From assembly GCA_030789695.1 (NCBI GenBank), contig CM061139.1, positions 3,859,878 through 3,923,877 of the forward strand: 64,000 bases of DNA. Direction: 5' to 3'. Source of the stretch: Scilla litardierei (Eukaryota > Streptophyta > Magnoliopsida > Asparagales > Asparagaceae). The notes beneath the pieces are model-generated. The model was not told the origin of the DNA and ran no database searches. It saw nothing but the letters and a program-made list of their open reading frames with translations. Numbering within the stretch: the stretch's first letter is position 1; each line of letters begins with the position of its first letter. Shown one piece after another: positions 22,101-30,236 of this stretch. Both the position numbers and the translations under genes were made by a program.

Positions 22101-24954
22101 GGGTCGAGGGATATATATGTAATTTTAGAAAAATCACTCTTACAAATGTATGGGGGCTGTGGTACTTAGGGGAGATGCGGAATTGGAGAAGAGAATTGAG
22201 AAGTAGAAGAGATTAGGAGTAGGAAACCCCACATTAGTGGGAGAGTTAAGTATTCCTCTTGAATTAAAGGCAAGGAGAACGATCCTCCTCTTAACTTGAG
22301 GTCAACTATACTTTGTATCCCTAATTTATCAATAAAAATCTGATTTTTATCCTCAAATCCCTAGCGGGTCATATGATTATGAGAACCATGTCCAATGAAT
22401 CTCATTTAGTTTCATTTATTAAGATTTTATTGATTAAATTATATTATCTTTTATTTGATTTTATTTGTTAGGATTGTATTTGATTTATTTAGATTTGCTT
22501 ATGCAAAACACGTTTGAACGTATTTTAGGATATAAGTTGCATCTTGTTGGAAGTTCATCGGTCAATGAACGATAAGAATTGCTTTGAGAGAAGTTTTTAT
22601 TTTGGATCTTTTTTGTTAGATGCGAGGGAGTGGGTGCACATGAGCTTCGGCAAGCGGTCTAGATATCTCAATTTCTGACATGCTGATTTGTTAAGATGGG
22701 CAGAAAATACCTGTGCGAGAAACTCTCAACATTCTTTATCTATTAGAATCCTTAATTTTCCCTATTTAGAATGTTAGATCTGTTTGTTTTTGCTGTTTTT
22801 TTTCCTTCAGATCTTCTGTTCTATGTCAATAAGGTACAAGACAGAAGTTTTCAACTTTCCCATATCAAATTCTACTTTTCGAATTAGTGTTTTTCTTTTT
22901 TAAATTTTTTTTACTTTCATCAAAGGCACATGCCTTAAGTGCGATGCGGGATTTGATGCATGAAGTGTATGCCTTGCATAAGCTTCAATAGCTGAGGTGT
23001 AGGCTTCAACATCTCAACATCGTATTCCTATGCCAAGAGTCGTGTTGGGCTTAAAAAGCCTCGAGGCATGTTGCTTGATGGGCCTCCAAAAAAGATGGTT
23101 AAAACATTGCTTTTCAAACCACAATTTGGGGTGGCTTTAAACTTCAATTTTAGAAATTCTATTTTGGTTTTTAATCAATGCCTCGTTTCAGAGGCCTCAT
23201 TTAAGGTCCCAAGCTCCACCAACCACAATTTCTGAAGCTAAGCCATGTTGCCAAGCAAGATCTTAGTCATTTGACTGTGGACGACTGGAGTTGATAAAAT
23301 AAAACCAAAAATCTAAAGAAAGCTATCTGTGAGGAGGCTGATATATTGCATCACCAATTGGCTATCTGGAGACATTGCACGTGCTTTGACTTCATGTTTT
23401 TTTGTTCTGTTTGTTTTGTTTGTTTTGTTTTTTGTTTTGTTTTTGAGGGGATATGTGTGAGTATGAGCTTGTGAAGAGGAAGCCACGCCACTGAATCTGT
23501 TGGAACCACAAAAAAAAGACACAAACACACAAAAGACAACCACCTGGCTAATAAACTGATTAAATTGACAGAATCATATGGCAACTTCATGTTCTAACTT
23601 TTCCCTGCAAAGCTAGGTCAGTTATGTATGAATTTGATTAGATTTATGACTCGGATGTCAGTCAGAAGTCAAACCCTCTAAAGCTTGTGCCAACTTCCTT
23701 ACCAAGGCAATTGTTGACTGCAGATGGCTTTACAAAAGATCTAGGACAGCTAGCATGTAGGGAACCTGTTAATTGTCCAGTATGTTTGGGGAACCACTTC
23801 CAAAGCTTGCTTGTAGTAGGAAAGAACCCAGAGGAAGAGGGACAATTAATATGTTTGTTATATGGCTCAAAGAAACCAAAGAGCATGCTAATTATAAAGA
23901 TAGTATTATATTTTATATTCATCTTGTTTAAAGAAGAAAATGAAACATGAAGAGCAGAGTTAAATCATTTTGGCTGATTTGAGAAAATGGGAAGATTATC
24001 AGCTTTTTTTTATTTCGCCATCTGAGTGCTAATGAATGGAATTATCTCCTTATTCCCTGCTGCATCATTAATTTGTTTAATATTTGTTGTTTTATGATTC
24101 TCTCGATGCTTTCTTGGGTTTCCACGATTTGATATTATGACTAATATTCTACATTACAAGTATGTTGCAGGTGAAATTTCAGATAGATCGGGATTGCTAT
24201 CCTTTGCCCGAGAGTTCTTTTAGAGGTGCCATACGGGAGAATTACTTTAAGGGCAAATTTAGACATGATCTTGACCATCTCCAGGAAAGTTGACATCTTT
24301 GATAGATCTGAATTATGCGATACAACATTGAAGAAATCGGTTTCTGCTTCAGCCTTTTCTCGTAATTGATTCACAGATTTCTGCCCTATTGTGCAGGTCC
24401 ACAGATTATTGTCATTGTTTCAGGGTTCCACAGTTCCCTCTCAACTTCCACCTGCCCTTGATTTCCGAAGTACTCATCAAACTGCGAGGCCCCCAACTTC
24501 AACAATTCGTCAAAATGTGCCGCCAGCTGCCTTGCCTGCATCACTGACTAATCAATACTACCGTGCACCTCTAAACGATCCATATTTCCCTGGTCCATCT
24601 CGACCACCATTGCAGGGTGATCAATTTTTTGCTGCACCACCACCTGCATCACTGTCAAATGATCAATACTATGCTGCACATGCAAATTACCAAGCTCAAG
24701 TACCACCACCACCATCGAATGGTCAGTACAATACTGTGTTACCATGCCAACCCACTCAAACACTGCCGGCACCACCAAATTATCAGCATCATGTTGCACC
24801 TCCGGACTACCCAGCTGGGCCAGCTCAACTGCCGCTGCCAACAGCAACAGCTCCACCTCATGGTCATCATCATTATCCCGTACCCCCAAATGACTCTTAC
24901 GACAACAGAGGGGTTTCACAGAATAATTATCAAGGAATGCCTATCCCAGCGTAG
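10110..24954 (+). CDS. Double DCD-domain protein, five exons
   Basis: Proposed exons are 10110-10382, 11934-12047, 12182-12520, 24171-24284 and 24397-24954, all joined in phase 0, giving 465 residues. Exons 1-2 and 3-4 each encode one DCD (development and cell death) domain: GFIF-CDR-TK-EC at the start, FGLP, an [19 protein letters not shown] core, GGKFPAQ, then a PLPES-F--AI-ENY block and a (R/H)-LLSLFQ end. The two copies are about 80% identical over 79 residues in the first part and about 66% over 38 in the second. Exons 2 and 4 are both 114 nt. The tail is rich in Pro, Tyr, Gln, Asn and His and probably disordered. DCD proteins are plant-specific and linked to stress and cell-death signalling; they have no known catalysis. 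The start was chosen because ATG 10110 follows a telo-box and no credible coding lies upstream. Splicing is inferred, and the introns after exons 2 and 4 need GA-AG borders. Confidence 0.8.
10383..11933 (+). other. DCD gene intron 1 (1.55 kb)
   Basis: The donor is CAG|GTGCTT and the acceptor TGTTGCAG|GTGAAA. The last 600 bases are clearly homologous to 23580-24170, the end of the intron that splits the second DCD domain. The duplication unit therefore included this intron. Short frames on both strands here are not conserved as proteins. Confidence 0.75.
12048..12181 (+). other. DCD gene intron 2, apparent GA-AG intron
   Basis: To keep the frame and restore the canonical end of the DCD domain ([10 protein letters not shown]), exon 2 must end at CAG 12045-12047 and exon 3 must start at GTC 12182. 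The intron then begins GAAAGT and ends TATGCAG. The usual GTAAGT donor would need only a T at position +2. The nearest GT, four bases later, shifts the frame with the acceptors I can see. Confidence 0.6.
13662..13822. repeat. Tandem duplication, unit about 80 bp
   Basis: CCTATTATGTGGCTATATTT starts at 13662 and again at 13742, and both copies continue through TTATACAAAT and CTAGAGCTTTTGCTATA. The ends (TCTAGCGGGA / TCTAGTGGGC) have diverged. Confidence 0.85.
13870..13959. repeat. Short inverted repeat (20-bp arms)
   Basis: CTGCTAGCCTACAATGCATC at 13870-13889 pairs with the segment at about 13940-13959, with two mismatches and a 50-base loop. It may be a small MITE or chance hairpin. Confidence 0.6.
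14011..14415. repeat. Tandem duplication, unit about 193 bp
   Basis: TAGAGTGGCACCATAGCTAA starts at 14011 and 14204. Both units contain TTTTGATGGAAAAAGGAGAG, a GATCTTTTTTCTTTTTAACT block and end in GTGGTGGTAGGGATGTA. They differ by scattered substitutions and small indels. Confidence 0.9.
15084..15246. mobile_element. Perfect long palindrome in a TA microsatellite, MITE-like
   Basis: Arms 15084-15154 and 15176-15246 are exact reverse complements over 71 bp, with a 21-base loop. Both sides are (TA)n, so a TA target duplication (Tc1/mariner-like) is plausible but cannot be proven. The element lies inside intron 3 of the DCD gene, so the pre-mRNA would form a long uninterrupted hairpin. Confidence 0.9.
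15318..15540. repeat. GC-rich patch with GGCC/GCCTAGGC motifs, possible decayed MITE
   Basis: Within AT-rich intron sequence lies a patch rich in CCTAGGC, GGGCTTAGGC and GCAGCC. Similar patches occur near 18600-18700 and 22930-23090. No terminal repeats or TSD could be fixed. Confidence 0.3.
16079..17878 (-). mobile_element. Solo LTR of a Ty1/copia-type element
   Basis: The 1800-bp block begins TGTTGGATCTGG and ends GTATCCAACA, a TG...CA pair with extended TGTTGGAT/ATCCAACA inverted ends typical of copia LTRs. The flanks ATATC (16074-16078) and AGATC (17879-17883) fit an aged 5-bp TSD. Near the end the phrase TTGTATC(C/T)AAC occurs three times in tandem. Open frames at 16667-17132 read through repetitive sequence with no recognisable domain and are not supported as genes. 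Orientation is tentative. Confidence 0.65.
17940..18240 (+). pseudogene. Decayed acidic Glu/Pro/Leu-repeat coding remnant
   Basis: Reading one frame gives runs such as [10 protein letters not shown] and, further on, [15 protein letters not shown], interrupted by several stops. The underlying DNA is a degenerate GAGCC(C/T)GAG-type repeat. An upstream segment (17890-17940) reads as a short leucine-rich stretch [11 protein letters not shown]. It may be the remnant of a transposon or host protein; I cannot name the family. Confidence 0.35.
18531..19773 (+). repeat. 5' LTR of the degenerate gypsy element
   Basis: Once the 847-bp insertion and its 8-bp duplication are removed, the LTR is about 390 bp, close to the right-hand LTR. 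The exact start is uncertain by about 15 bases. Confidence 0.55.
18590..19436. mobile_element. hAT-like MITE (847 bp) with 8-bp TSD
   Basis: GTATTTCT is duplicated at 18582-18589 and 19437-19444. The element has inverted ends AAGGTTCTAAA and TTTAGAACCTT and GC-rich subterminal parts with many GGCG/CGCC motifs. It has no open frame of note. An 8-bp TSD with short TIRs indicates a non-autonomous hAT-superfamily element. Confidence 0.75.
19774..21960 (+). pseudogene. gag pseudogene of the degenerate gypsy element
   Basis: Downstream of the damaged primer site one frame reads as a charged coiled-coil with repeated MEE(H/Q/R) units (about 19790-20010), typical of the gag N-terminus in this type of gypsy element. 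From about 21160 a conserved gag core can be followed across frames: [41 protein letters not shown]. At least three frame changes and several stops break it. Between the two parts is GC-rich sequence with GGCC(G/C)CCCAGGCC repeats (20440-20560). No reverse transcriptase, integrase or RNase H is present. Confidence 0.7.
22003..22374 (+). repeat. 3' LTR of the degenerate gypsy element
   Basis: The sequence is similar to the left LTR throughout but clearly diverged, which points to an old insertion. Confidence 0.55.
22375..23579. other. Intron sequence, no gene found
   Basis: The stretch is AT-rich. It contains a patch at 22925-23110 with GCCT(T/C)GAGGC-type motifs and a simple TTTGTT(C)TG(T) stretch at 23396-23445. 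Nothing coding could be supported. Confidence 0.5.
23580..24170 (+). repeat. Duplicated intron segment, partner of 11310-11933
   Basis: Shared landmarks are GGTCAG(T/C)TATGTATGAATTT, TCAGCCCTCTAAA or its close variant, CTTACC-A-GCAA-T-TTGAC, and the acceptor TATGTTGCAG. It is the downstream part of the intron that was copied with the DCD domain. Confidence 0.75.
24285..24396 (+). other. DCD gene intron 4, apparent GA-AG intron
   Basis: Exon 4 ends CTCCAG and is followed by GAAAGT; exon 5 starts GTCCACAGATTATTG after TTGTGCAG. Direct joining restores [10 protein letters not shown]. An alternative GT donor four bases downstream with an acceptor at 24374-24376 would also keep the frame in this copy, adding eight residues. 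The matching solution does not work in intron 2. Confidence 0.6.
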
Positions 24955-25511
24955 TGGTAAGTACTCTGGCTTGATATATATTAGTGGTCCGTACTCTACC
25001 TGGATATAGGTTGATTACTATGGTTTAGTTGACATTGGATTTGAGGCTTCGTAGTAACAAAGTGGATTCCTAGCTTTATAAGTTCTTTTCGCTCTGTTAG
25101 CATGCCAGTTTGTTAAATGCAACACTTCTACACGAGATCACTCACCTCGGTTAAATTGTCAGTTTAATGCTAGATTTGCATTTATTCAACAAGAAGGGAT
25201 GTCCAAACTGCAGTTTGACATTATTTTTTTTGGGTCTTAAACGTGGGGTGTTGGTCGAGTTGTTTCCATGAAAAAAAGAGAGGAATTGTCACAAGTTTGA
25301 TGAGTTCTTACATGCATTAAATCTGACTATAGATGCCTTGTCCACCAATAATAATAATAAAATAATAATAATAATAAATATCTAAATGTAGATACAAATC
25401 ACTATGGTGCCTTTAAGTTCATGGAACTGAATTATTCTTAGCAAGCATTTTTTAATTAGAAAGCGATGGATACTGAAAAATCTGTGACAGCACTATCAAT
25501 TTAGCTGACCA
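24955..25511 (+). other. DCD gene 3' region
   Basis: A GTAAGTACT donor-like sequence starts at 24957, two bases after the stop. A 3' UTR intron is therefore possible, with a candidate acceptor TCTACAG at 31264. There is an (AAT)n microsatellite near 25348. No other gene is seen. Confidence 0.35.
25348..25380. repeat. (AAT)n microsatellite
   Basis: About ten AAT/ATA units are present with one interruption. Confidence 0.85.
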
Positions 25512-25773
25512 ATCCAGTGGAGATATGCATTGGTGCCAAACAATGAATCTTGTCAGATGGGTCTAACCAAGAGCTGATAGAGTCAGGCTAGCTTTTGATA
25601 TATTGTATTGGTTTTTTTGGTAAACAAAAGTTCGGGTGGTTTATCCAGTGGAGATATGCATTGGTGCCAAACAATGAATCTTGTCAGATGGGTCTAACCA
25701 AGAGCTGATAGAGTCAGGCTAGCTTTTGATATATTGTATTGGTTTTTTTGGTAAACAAAAGTTCGGGTGGTTT
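25512..25773. repeat. Perfect 131-bp tandem duplication
   Basis: Units 25512-25642 and 25643-25773 appear identical by eye. Each ends with the first 31 bases of the neighbouring SINE and its target-site sequence, so the duplication is younger than the SINE insertion. Confidence 0.9.
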
Positions 25774-25943
25774 AGGCAGCGGTCCCCACCACGGGCCAGG
25801 GCAAGCCTCCGGGCTCTTAGAGCGCTTACAGAGGACTTACAGGTCGCCCACCAAACGCCCATCAATTCATTGGCAGCGGGCTTCGAACCCTCGACCTGGG
25901 TAGTCAGGGTCGAAGACCTTACCAATATGCCAAAGGCACCGGC
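25743..25943 (-). mobile_element. tRNA-derived SINE (about 200 bp)
   Basis: On the minus strand the 5' part has a Pol III A box TGGCATATTGG and B box GGTTCGAAGCC with tRNA-like spacing, followed by a tRNA-unrelated body and an A7 tail. ATTGTATTGG is duplicated at 25733-25742 and 25944-25953, the target-site duplication expected from LINE-mediated insertion. The family is unknown to me. Confidence 0.85.
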
Positions 25944-26170
25944 ATTGTATTGGTTACATACACACTCGGAATGCCATCAACTAAGATCAGATCCAAAACT
26001 GGGTGAGATACATCTGAATGAACTCAATATGTGAATGGAAGGAATTCTCTTGGGAATGTTTGTATAACAGCAAATAGGTAACTTAAATGTATTTTACACC
26101 AAGGCAATGTGCTTGTTACCACGAACTATAAATTCATTGGTTTTATGGTCTTCTTGCCGCTGTTCAAACC

Positions 26171-27103
26171 TGTTACGACCCTAAGGCCGGCCCCCATGAA
26201 ATTAAGGCCTGTATGCATTAGGGGTCCAAGCAAACACATCACCGACCCTCCTGATAGTATACTAGCTGAGATGAAGATCGCCTCCATCTAGAGAAGCTCA
26301 CCTCACATTGCCATTAGCTTGCTTCCGAGGTCAACCAGCGAAGCTCGCCCGTCCGACCTCCAAGCTCGTCACGCCGAGGATAGCTGCCTATCCTCCCGTA
26401 AGGAGCACTGTTCGGTGATCGCGCGCTTGGCTCACCCCCGAGGGCGACCAAGTATAAATATCTCTGACAGGGTGACGTAGGCTCACATCCTCTCCATTAA
26501 TGCTAGATTTTAAGGGTAAGAACTGATGGTCGCCATTCGCATCTCATTAATGCTCCCGACACCTCTTGACACCATTAATGCGGTAAATATCACTGACACA
26601 GCTTCACTACTCGAGTGTCAACTGGGTTGATTCGACAGCTGACATGATGGCAAACAACCGCATCTCAGCACTATAAATACACACCTCATGCCTCCATAGA
26701 GGGGGTTGGTGAGTTAAATCTTTTAACTCATTTCAATACACATGGTCAGATATTCTCTACATGTCTGCGTCTTCCTCATAAGCTCGCCACGCTTCGCCGA
26801 TCTGTCTTAAGATCGCCAAGCGTATCCGACGCATATATTTCACGTCATCCGTTGACTTAAGCATCAGAGGGGCTATGGGCGGACAACCCGCCCAGCCTTT
26901 CTGACGAGTTGATTCTCGCAGGAAGCTCGCCTCAGCTACCGGGAGACGACCTTTAGGCGACCTTCGGGCGACCTCGGACCCTTCACAGCTGAAGCAAGTT
27001 TCGAGTCGTGCCAACCTCTCCATCACCCAAAAACTTGTAAATCATTGTACCCGTGATTTCCACTTCAAATAAATTTCATTGTATGCGGATCTGTCTCGCA
27101 ACA
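26171..27103 (+). repeat. 5' LTR of element D
   Basis: It spans TGTTACGACC to CGCAACA (933 bp), with TATAAATA at 26672-26679. The sequence is collinear with the 3' LTR but with many substitutions. Confidence 0.85.
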
Positions 27104-27105
27104 GT

Positions 27106-27120
27106 TGGCGCCGTCTGTGG
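27106..27120 (+). other. Primer binding site of element D
   Basis: TGGCGCCGTCTGTGG begins two bases after the LTR and matches the site of element C at 54764. Confidence 0.8.
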
Positions 27121-27137
27121 AAACAAGGGTTACACCC

Positions 27138-28456
27138 ATGTTAGGCTCCACACATCCTCAACGCACTCCCCATTACGGTAAGTCACCCAATGTCACACCC
27201 CCTCCGCCTCTGAGGAGGCCGGGTCAAATTGAGACCATCATTGATGACACTCTGAGGCCACCCTGGCCAAAGAGCCCTGTTCTTCGAGAAGAACTGCCCC
27301 GATGAATCAATCCCCTGAGGGGTCGGCTGCGGCCATGTAGGATGCGATCCTTGGCATCTACAAGAGCTTTCAGAGCTTCACCAGGACGATGGAGGAGTGG
27401 ACCGTTGCCCAGCAAGCGGGATCATCTCGGGCAGAAGGCCCTTCCGAGCTCCGCAACGTGAGGAGAGACCTTCCCCAATTTGATGAGGAAGCAGCAGTAT
27501 AACAGAGGCGGTTCGAGGAAGCGGAGGTAGCCGCTCTGCAGAGGGAGATCGACAGAGGAGGCTGCTCAATAGAGGCGACTATAGGAGGAAGCGTCCCTTC
27601 GACGTCTTCTCCTCTATGCTGAGAGGGAGAGGCTTCAAGAGGGGAACCGAGGAGTCCCCCTGGCATTGGTCTCGATGCTGCTTTGGAACGCCCTGCTGTA
27701 CCATCTGGTGGTAAGTTATCGTCGCGAGAGATCACCTAGCCCGAGGCGCAGGGGGCGCGAATTTCGTAGTAGGAGCTTCCCGACGAGATCACCTCTCCTA
27801 GACATGGAGACGGGCGGAGGAGCCGCGACCGCAGTCCTATCCCTCGGGAGAGGGATGAACGCCTTTGAGTGTTGAGGTGGCTCATCCGACGATTCCAACC
27901 GTCGGGATGGAGAGCCGACACCTCCCTTGGCCCCGAAGAAACCAATCCGCTGATCCACAGGGTGATCTCAACCCCGATACCCCATAGGTTCAAGCTACAT
28001 CAGGTTGAATTTTATGACGGTTCGGGCGATCTCCTGGAGCACGTGCAGCTATACCGTGGAGTTATGGAGATCCATGAGGCAGATGCCCTCCTTTGTCGAG
28101 CTTTTTGGACGACCTTGAAGAAGGCGACGGTGGAGTGGTACAACGGCTTGCCCGGTGGCTCCGTTGATTCGTTTGGTGACCTCTCACGGAAGTTTTGCCA
28201 CCAATTCCTGACAGGACGGAGGAAGAAGGCGTCAAACTATTTGTTCATGGTGGTCCAGAAGGAGGGGGAGACCATCCGCAGATTTCTGAAGCGCTTCAAC
28301 GTGGAGAGACTCAACGTAACGAGCTGCGGGGATGAGCTCGTCATGGCGGCTCAAACAGGGTGGCCACCTTCAGAAATTCGTCGAACAAGGAGGCCAGATG
28401 CGCGAAGGACAAACTCCTGCAGAACCTCTCCGACTGGTTCAGGCCCAGGACGCTGA
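27138..28456 (+). pseudogene. Broken gag of element D
   Basis: An ATG at 27138 opens a short frame that stops after about 55 codons. Coding then continues in other frames, with a Gln/Glu-rich helix region around 27400-27560. The gag core is in 27869-28340: HQVEFYDGSGD, W-TLKKATVEWYNGLPGGS, FSDLSRKFCHQF-like residues, and ETIRRFLKRFNVERLNV. This matches the retrotransposon gag core of element C (ARTWYHSLPGRS, RQFMRRFNAERLNV). Several stops and frameshifts disable it, and the C-terminal zinc-knuckle part is not found. Confidence 0.75.
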
Positions 28457-28652
28457 GCAGGCCGCCCATCCTGTCACGAGGCCGACTCTGCGTGTAGATT
28501 GAGAGACAAGCTACCTTGCACCCTCTGATCCTACCGCCTTAAAGTTTTATCAATAAAATTTTTTGTCCTTACGTTTGTACAAACTACATGTTTGCATGAC
28601 AATTTCAGATCCCTTCCGAGATAGAAAACACATCCATAAAGGTCGTCTTGAT

Positions 28653-29396
28653 TAGGGGTGTGCGGGTCCGGTACCCTGTTTTTTTTGATGTTACCCGGAC
28701 CCTACCCGGTAAGGGACCGGTTCCTAAAATTTGGACCCGGAACCTACCCAGTTGGACCATATACCCGGACCCTATGGTTCCGGGTAGGGTCTGGGTACCC
28801 TGGAAAAAAAAATCTAGTTTGTGATGCATTACGAACAATGATTTTCAAATGATCTGTGCATGACAATTACCTCAAATACACATGACTAAAGACCAATCTG
28901 GAAGTAAATTATTGTCTCTAGTCTCTTTCTTCAGTGATAACGGTATACTAATCAGTCATTTCTACTAGATAAAGCTAGACATATGGAAGAATGATTCACG
29001 TTTACCTCTACTGCTCTTTTGAACGCATAGGAGAACAATATGGTCTTTGATTCAAATGCATTGTTTGATGAACTTACGCGTTGCTCAGAACTTCAGGATG
29101 CAAGTTGTACTCCATAATATTATAAGTTCAAATTAGATACACCCAGGGTGGATCACTCTAATATATGTCGATCATTAATATTATAATATATAAAAAAATT
29201 AAATATATAAAATATCGGTTCCGGTTCTGGGTACCCGTTCCCTATAAATGGGAACCGGAACCTGACCCGATACCCGTCGGTTCCTAATTTTCCTACCCGG
29301 AACCTACCCAGAACCGATAACTATCTACCCAGAACCTACCCGTTCGGATAGGTTCCAATCGGGTATCTGGGTACCCTGTACCCATGCACACCCCTA
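28653..29396. mobile_element. hAT-type MITE, copy 1 (744 bp)
   Basis: Termini TAGGGGTGTGC and GCACACCCCTA are perfect inverted repeats. The flanking 8-bp duplication GTCTTGAT is exact (28645-28652 and 29397-29404). Subterminal zones are filled with GGGTA/TACCC motifs in both orientations. The AT-rich middle has no coding capacity. It is related to the inverted copy at 47296-48047. Confidence 0.92.
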
Positions 29397-29724
29397 GTCT
29401 TGATCATCCAGAGCGGACCACCTCACCACAAGATCTCCCACGGGAAGACCTAGTAGATAAAATCACATGTTTTATTTTATCTCCGACCTATGTCCCTACG
29501 TTTCGACTTACGCACTCTTCGAGTTTTCTCTTGTACGCGAAGAATCCTAAATCAAGATCGGCCCGATCCTTGGTGGGGAGCTGACTTGCGACAAACCAAA
29601 ACTTTCTGGGCAAGTCGCGGTGCAGCTACCCATAACGTACTGGACTTCGCTAACCAAACCGAACATGGGCTTGAAGAAGGGCTCCGGCCCGAAATTCGCC
29701 CTCAGGAAGACCTTCGGGGTTCGC

Positions 29725-30015
29725 TCTCTAAACTGGAGTGATAAATGCGGGGTCGGCTACGACCCATCTACACCCGCACTCGGTTCGCCCTCCAAACCGG
29801 AGTGTTAAATGCGGGGTCGGTTACGGTCCATCTATACCCGCGCTCTTGAAGACATCCGGGGCAGTTCGCCCTCCAAACCGGAGTGATAAATGCGGGGTCG
29901 GCTACGGCCCATCTATACCCGCGCTCTTTAAGACCTCTGGGGCAGTTCACCCTCCAAACCGGAGTGCTAAATGCGGGGTCGGCTACAACCCATCAATATC
30001 CGCTCTCAAAAGACC
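29725..30015. repeat. Tandem repeats near the 3' end of element D
   Basis: AAATGCGGGGTCGG occurs at 29743, 29808, 29888 and 29969. The unit is 65-81 bp and includes CCCATCTA, CCCGC-CTC and GCCCTCCAAACCGGAGTG. Open frames across it reflect the repeat and are not genes. Confidence 0.9.
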
Positions 30016-30236
30016 CCGAAGGCGATCTATCCCTACAAAGAACCTCGCCATGCTCAAACTCCGGGGCATGCTTACGAGCTGCGCCCCCCGATAGGTCTCC
30101 CATGCTTACGAAGCTCAATACCAAACAAAAGGTACGAAAAGATTCTCTAAAAATTTTCTAACGTGTCTACTCAACATTCAGTGTCTCCTCTGACCGAAGG
30201 TTGTCTACACCAAATGTTGGGGCAATTATTACGACC

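Larger units (their letters stand above)
18531..22374 (+). mobile_element. Degenerate Ty3/gypsy element without pol
   Basis: Two related LTR segments flank a 2.2-kb interior. Left LTR 18531-19773 (with an inserted MITE) and right LTR about 22003-22374 share GGCAA(C)AAATCAG, TGTAATTTTAG, GAGAATTGAGAAGTAGAA and ATCCTCAAATCCCTAG. After the left LTR comes ACTGGTATAGAATTAA, a damaged copy of the tRNA-Met primer site TGGTATCAGAGC. Before the right LTR is a G-rich polypurine stretch. The interior holds only gag remnants. No clear TSD was found. Confidence 0.65.
12521..24170 (+). other. DCD gene intron 3 (11.65 kb), expanded by transposons
   Basis: The donor CAG|GTGATG and acceptor TGTTGCAG|GTGAAA mirror those of intron 1, which is only 1.55 kb. 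The extra 10 kb contains local duplications, a long palindrome, a copia solo LTR and a degenerate gypsy element with a nested MITE. I see no other gene in it. The intron end (23580-24170) is homologous to the end of intron 1. Confidence 0.7.

Noticed and set aside
24548..25009. His-rich and Leu-rich frames overlapping DCD exon 5
   Set aside because: They are alternative-frame translations of the Pro/Tyr/Gln-rich tail.
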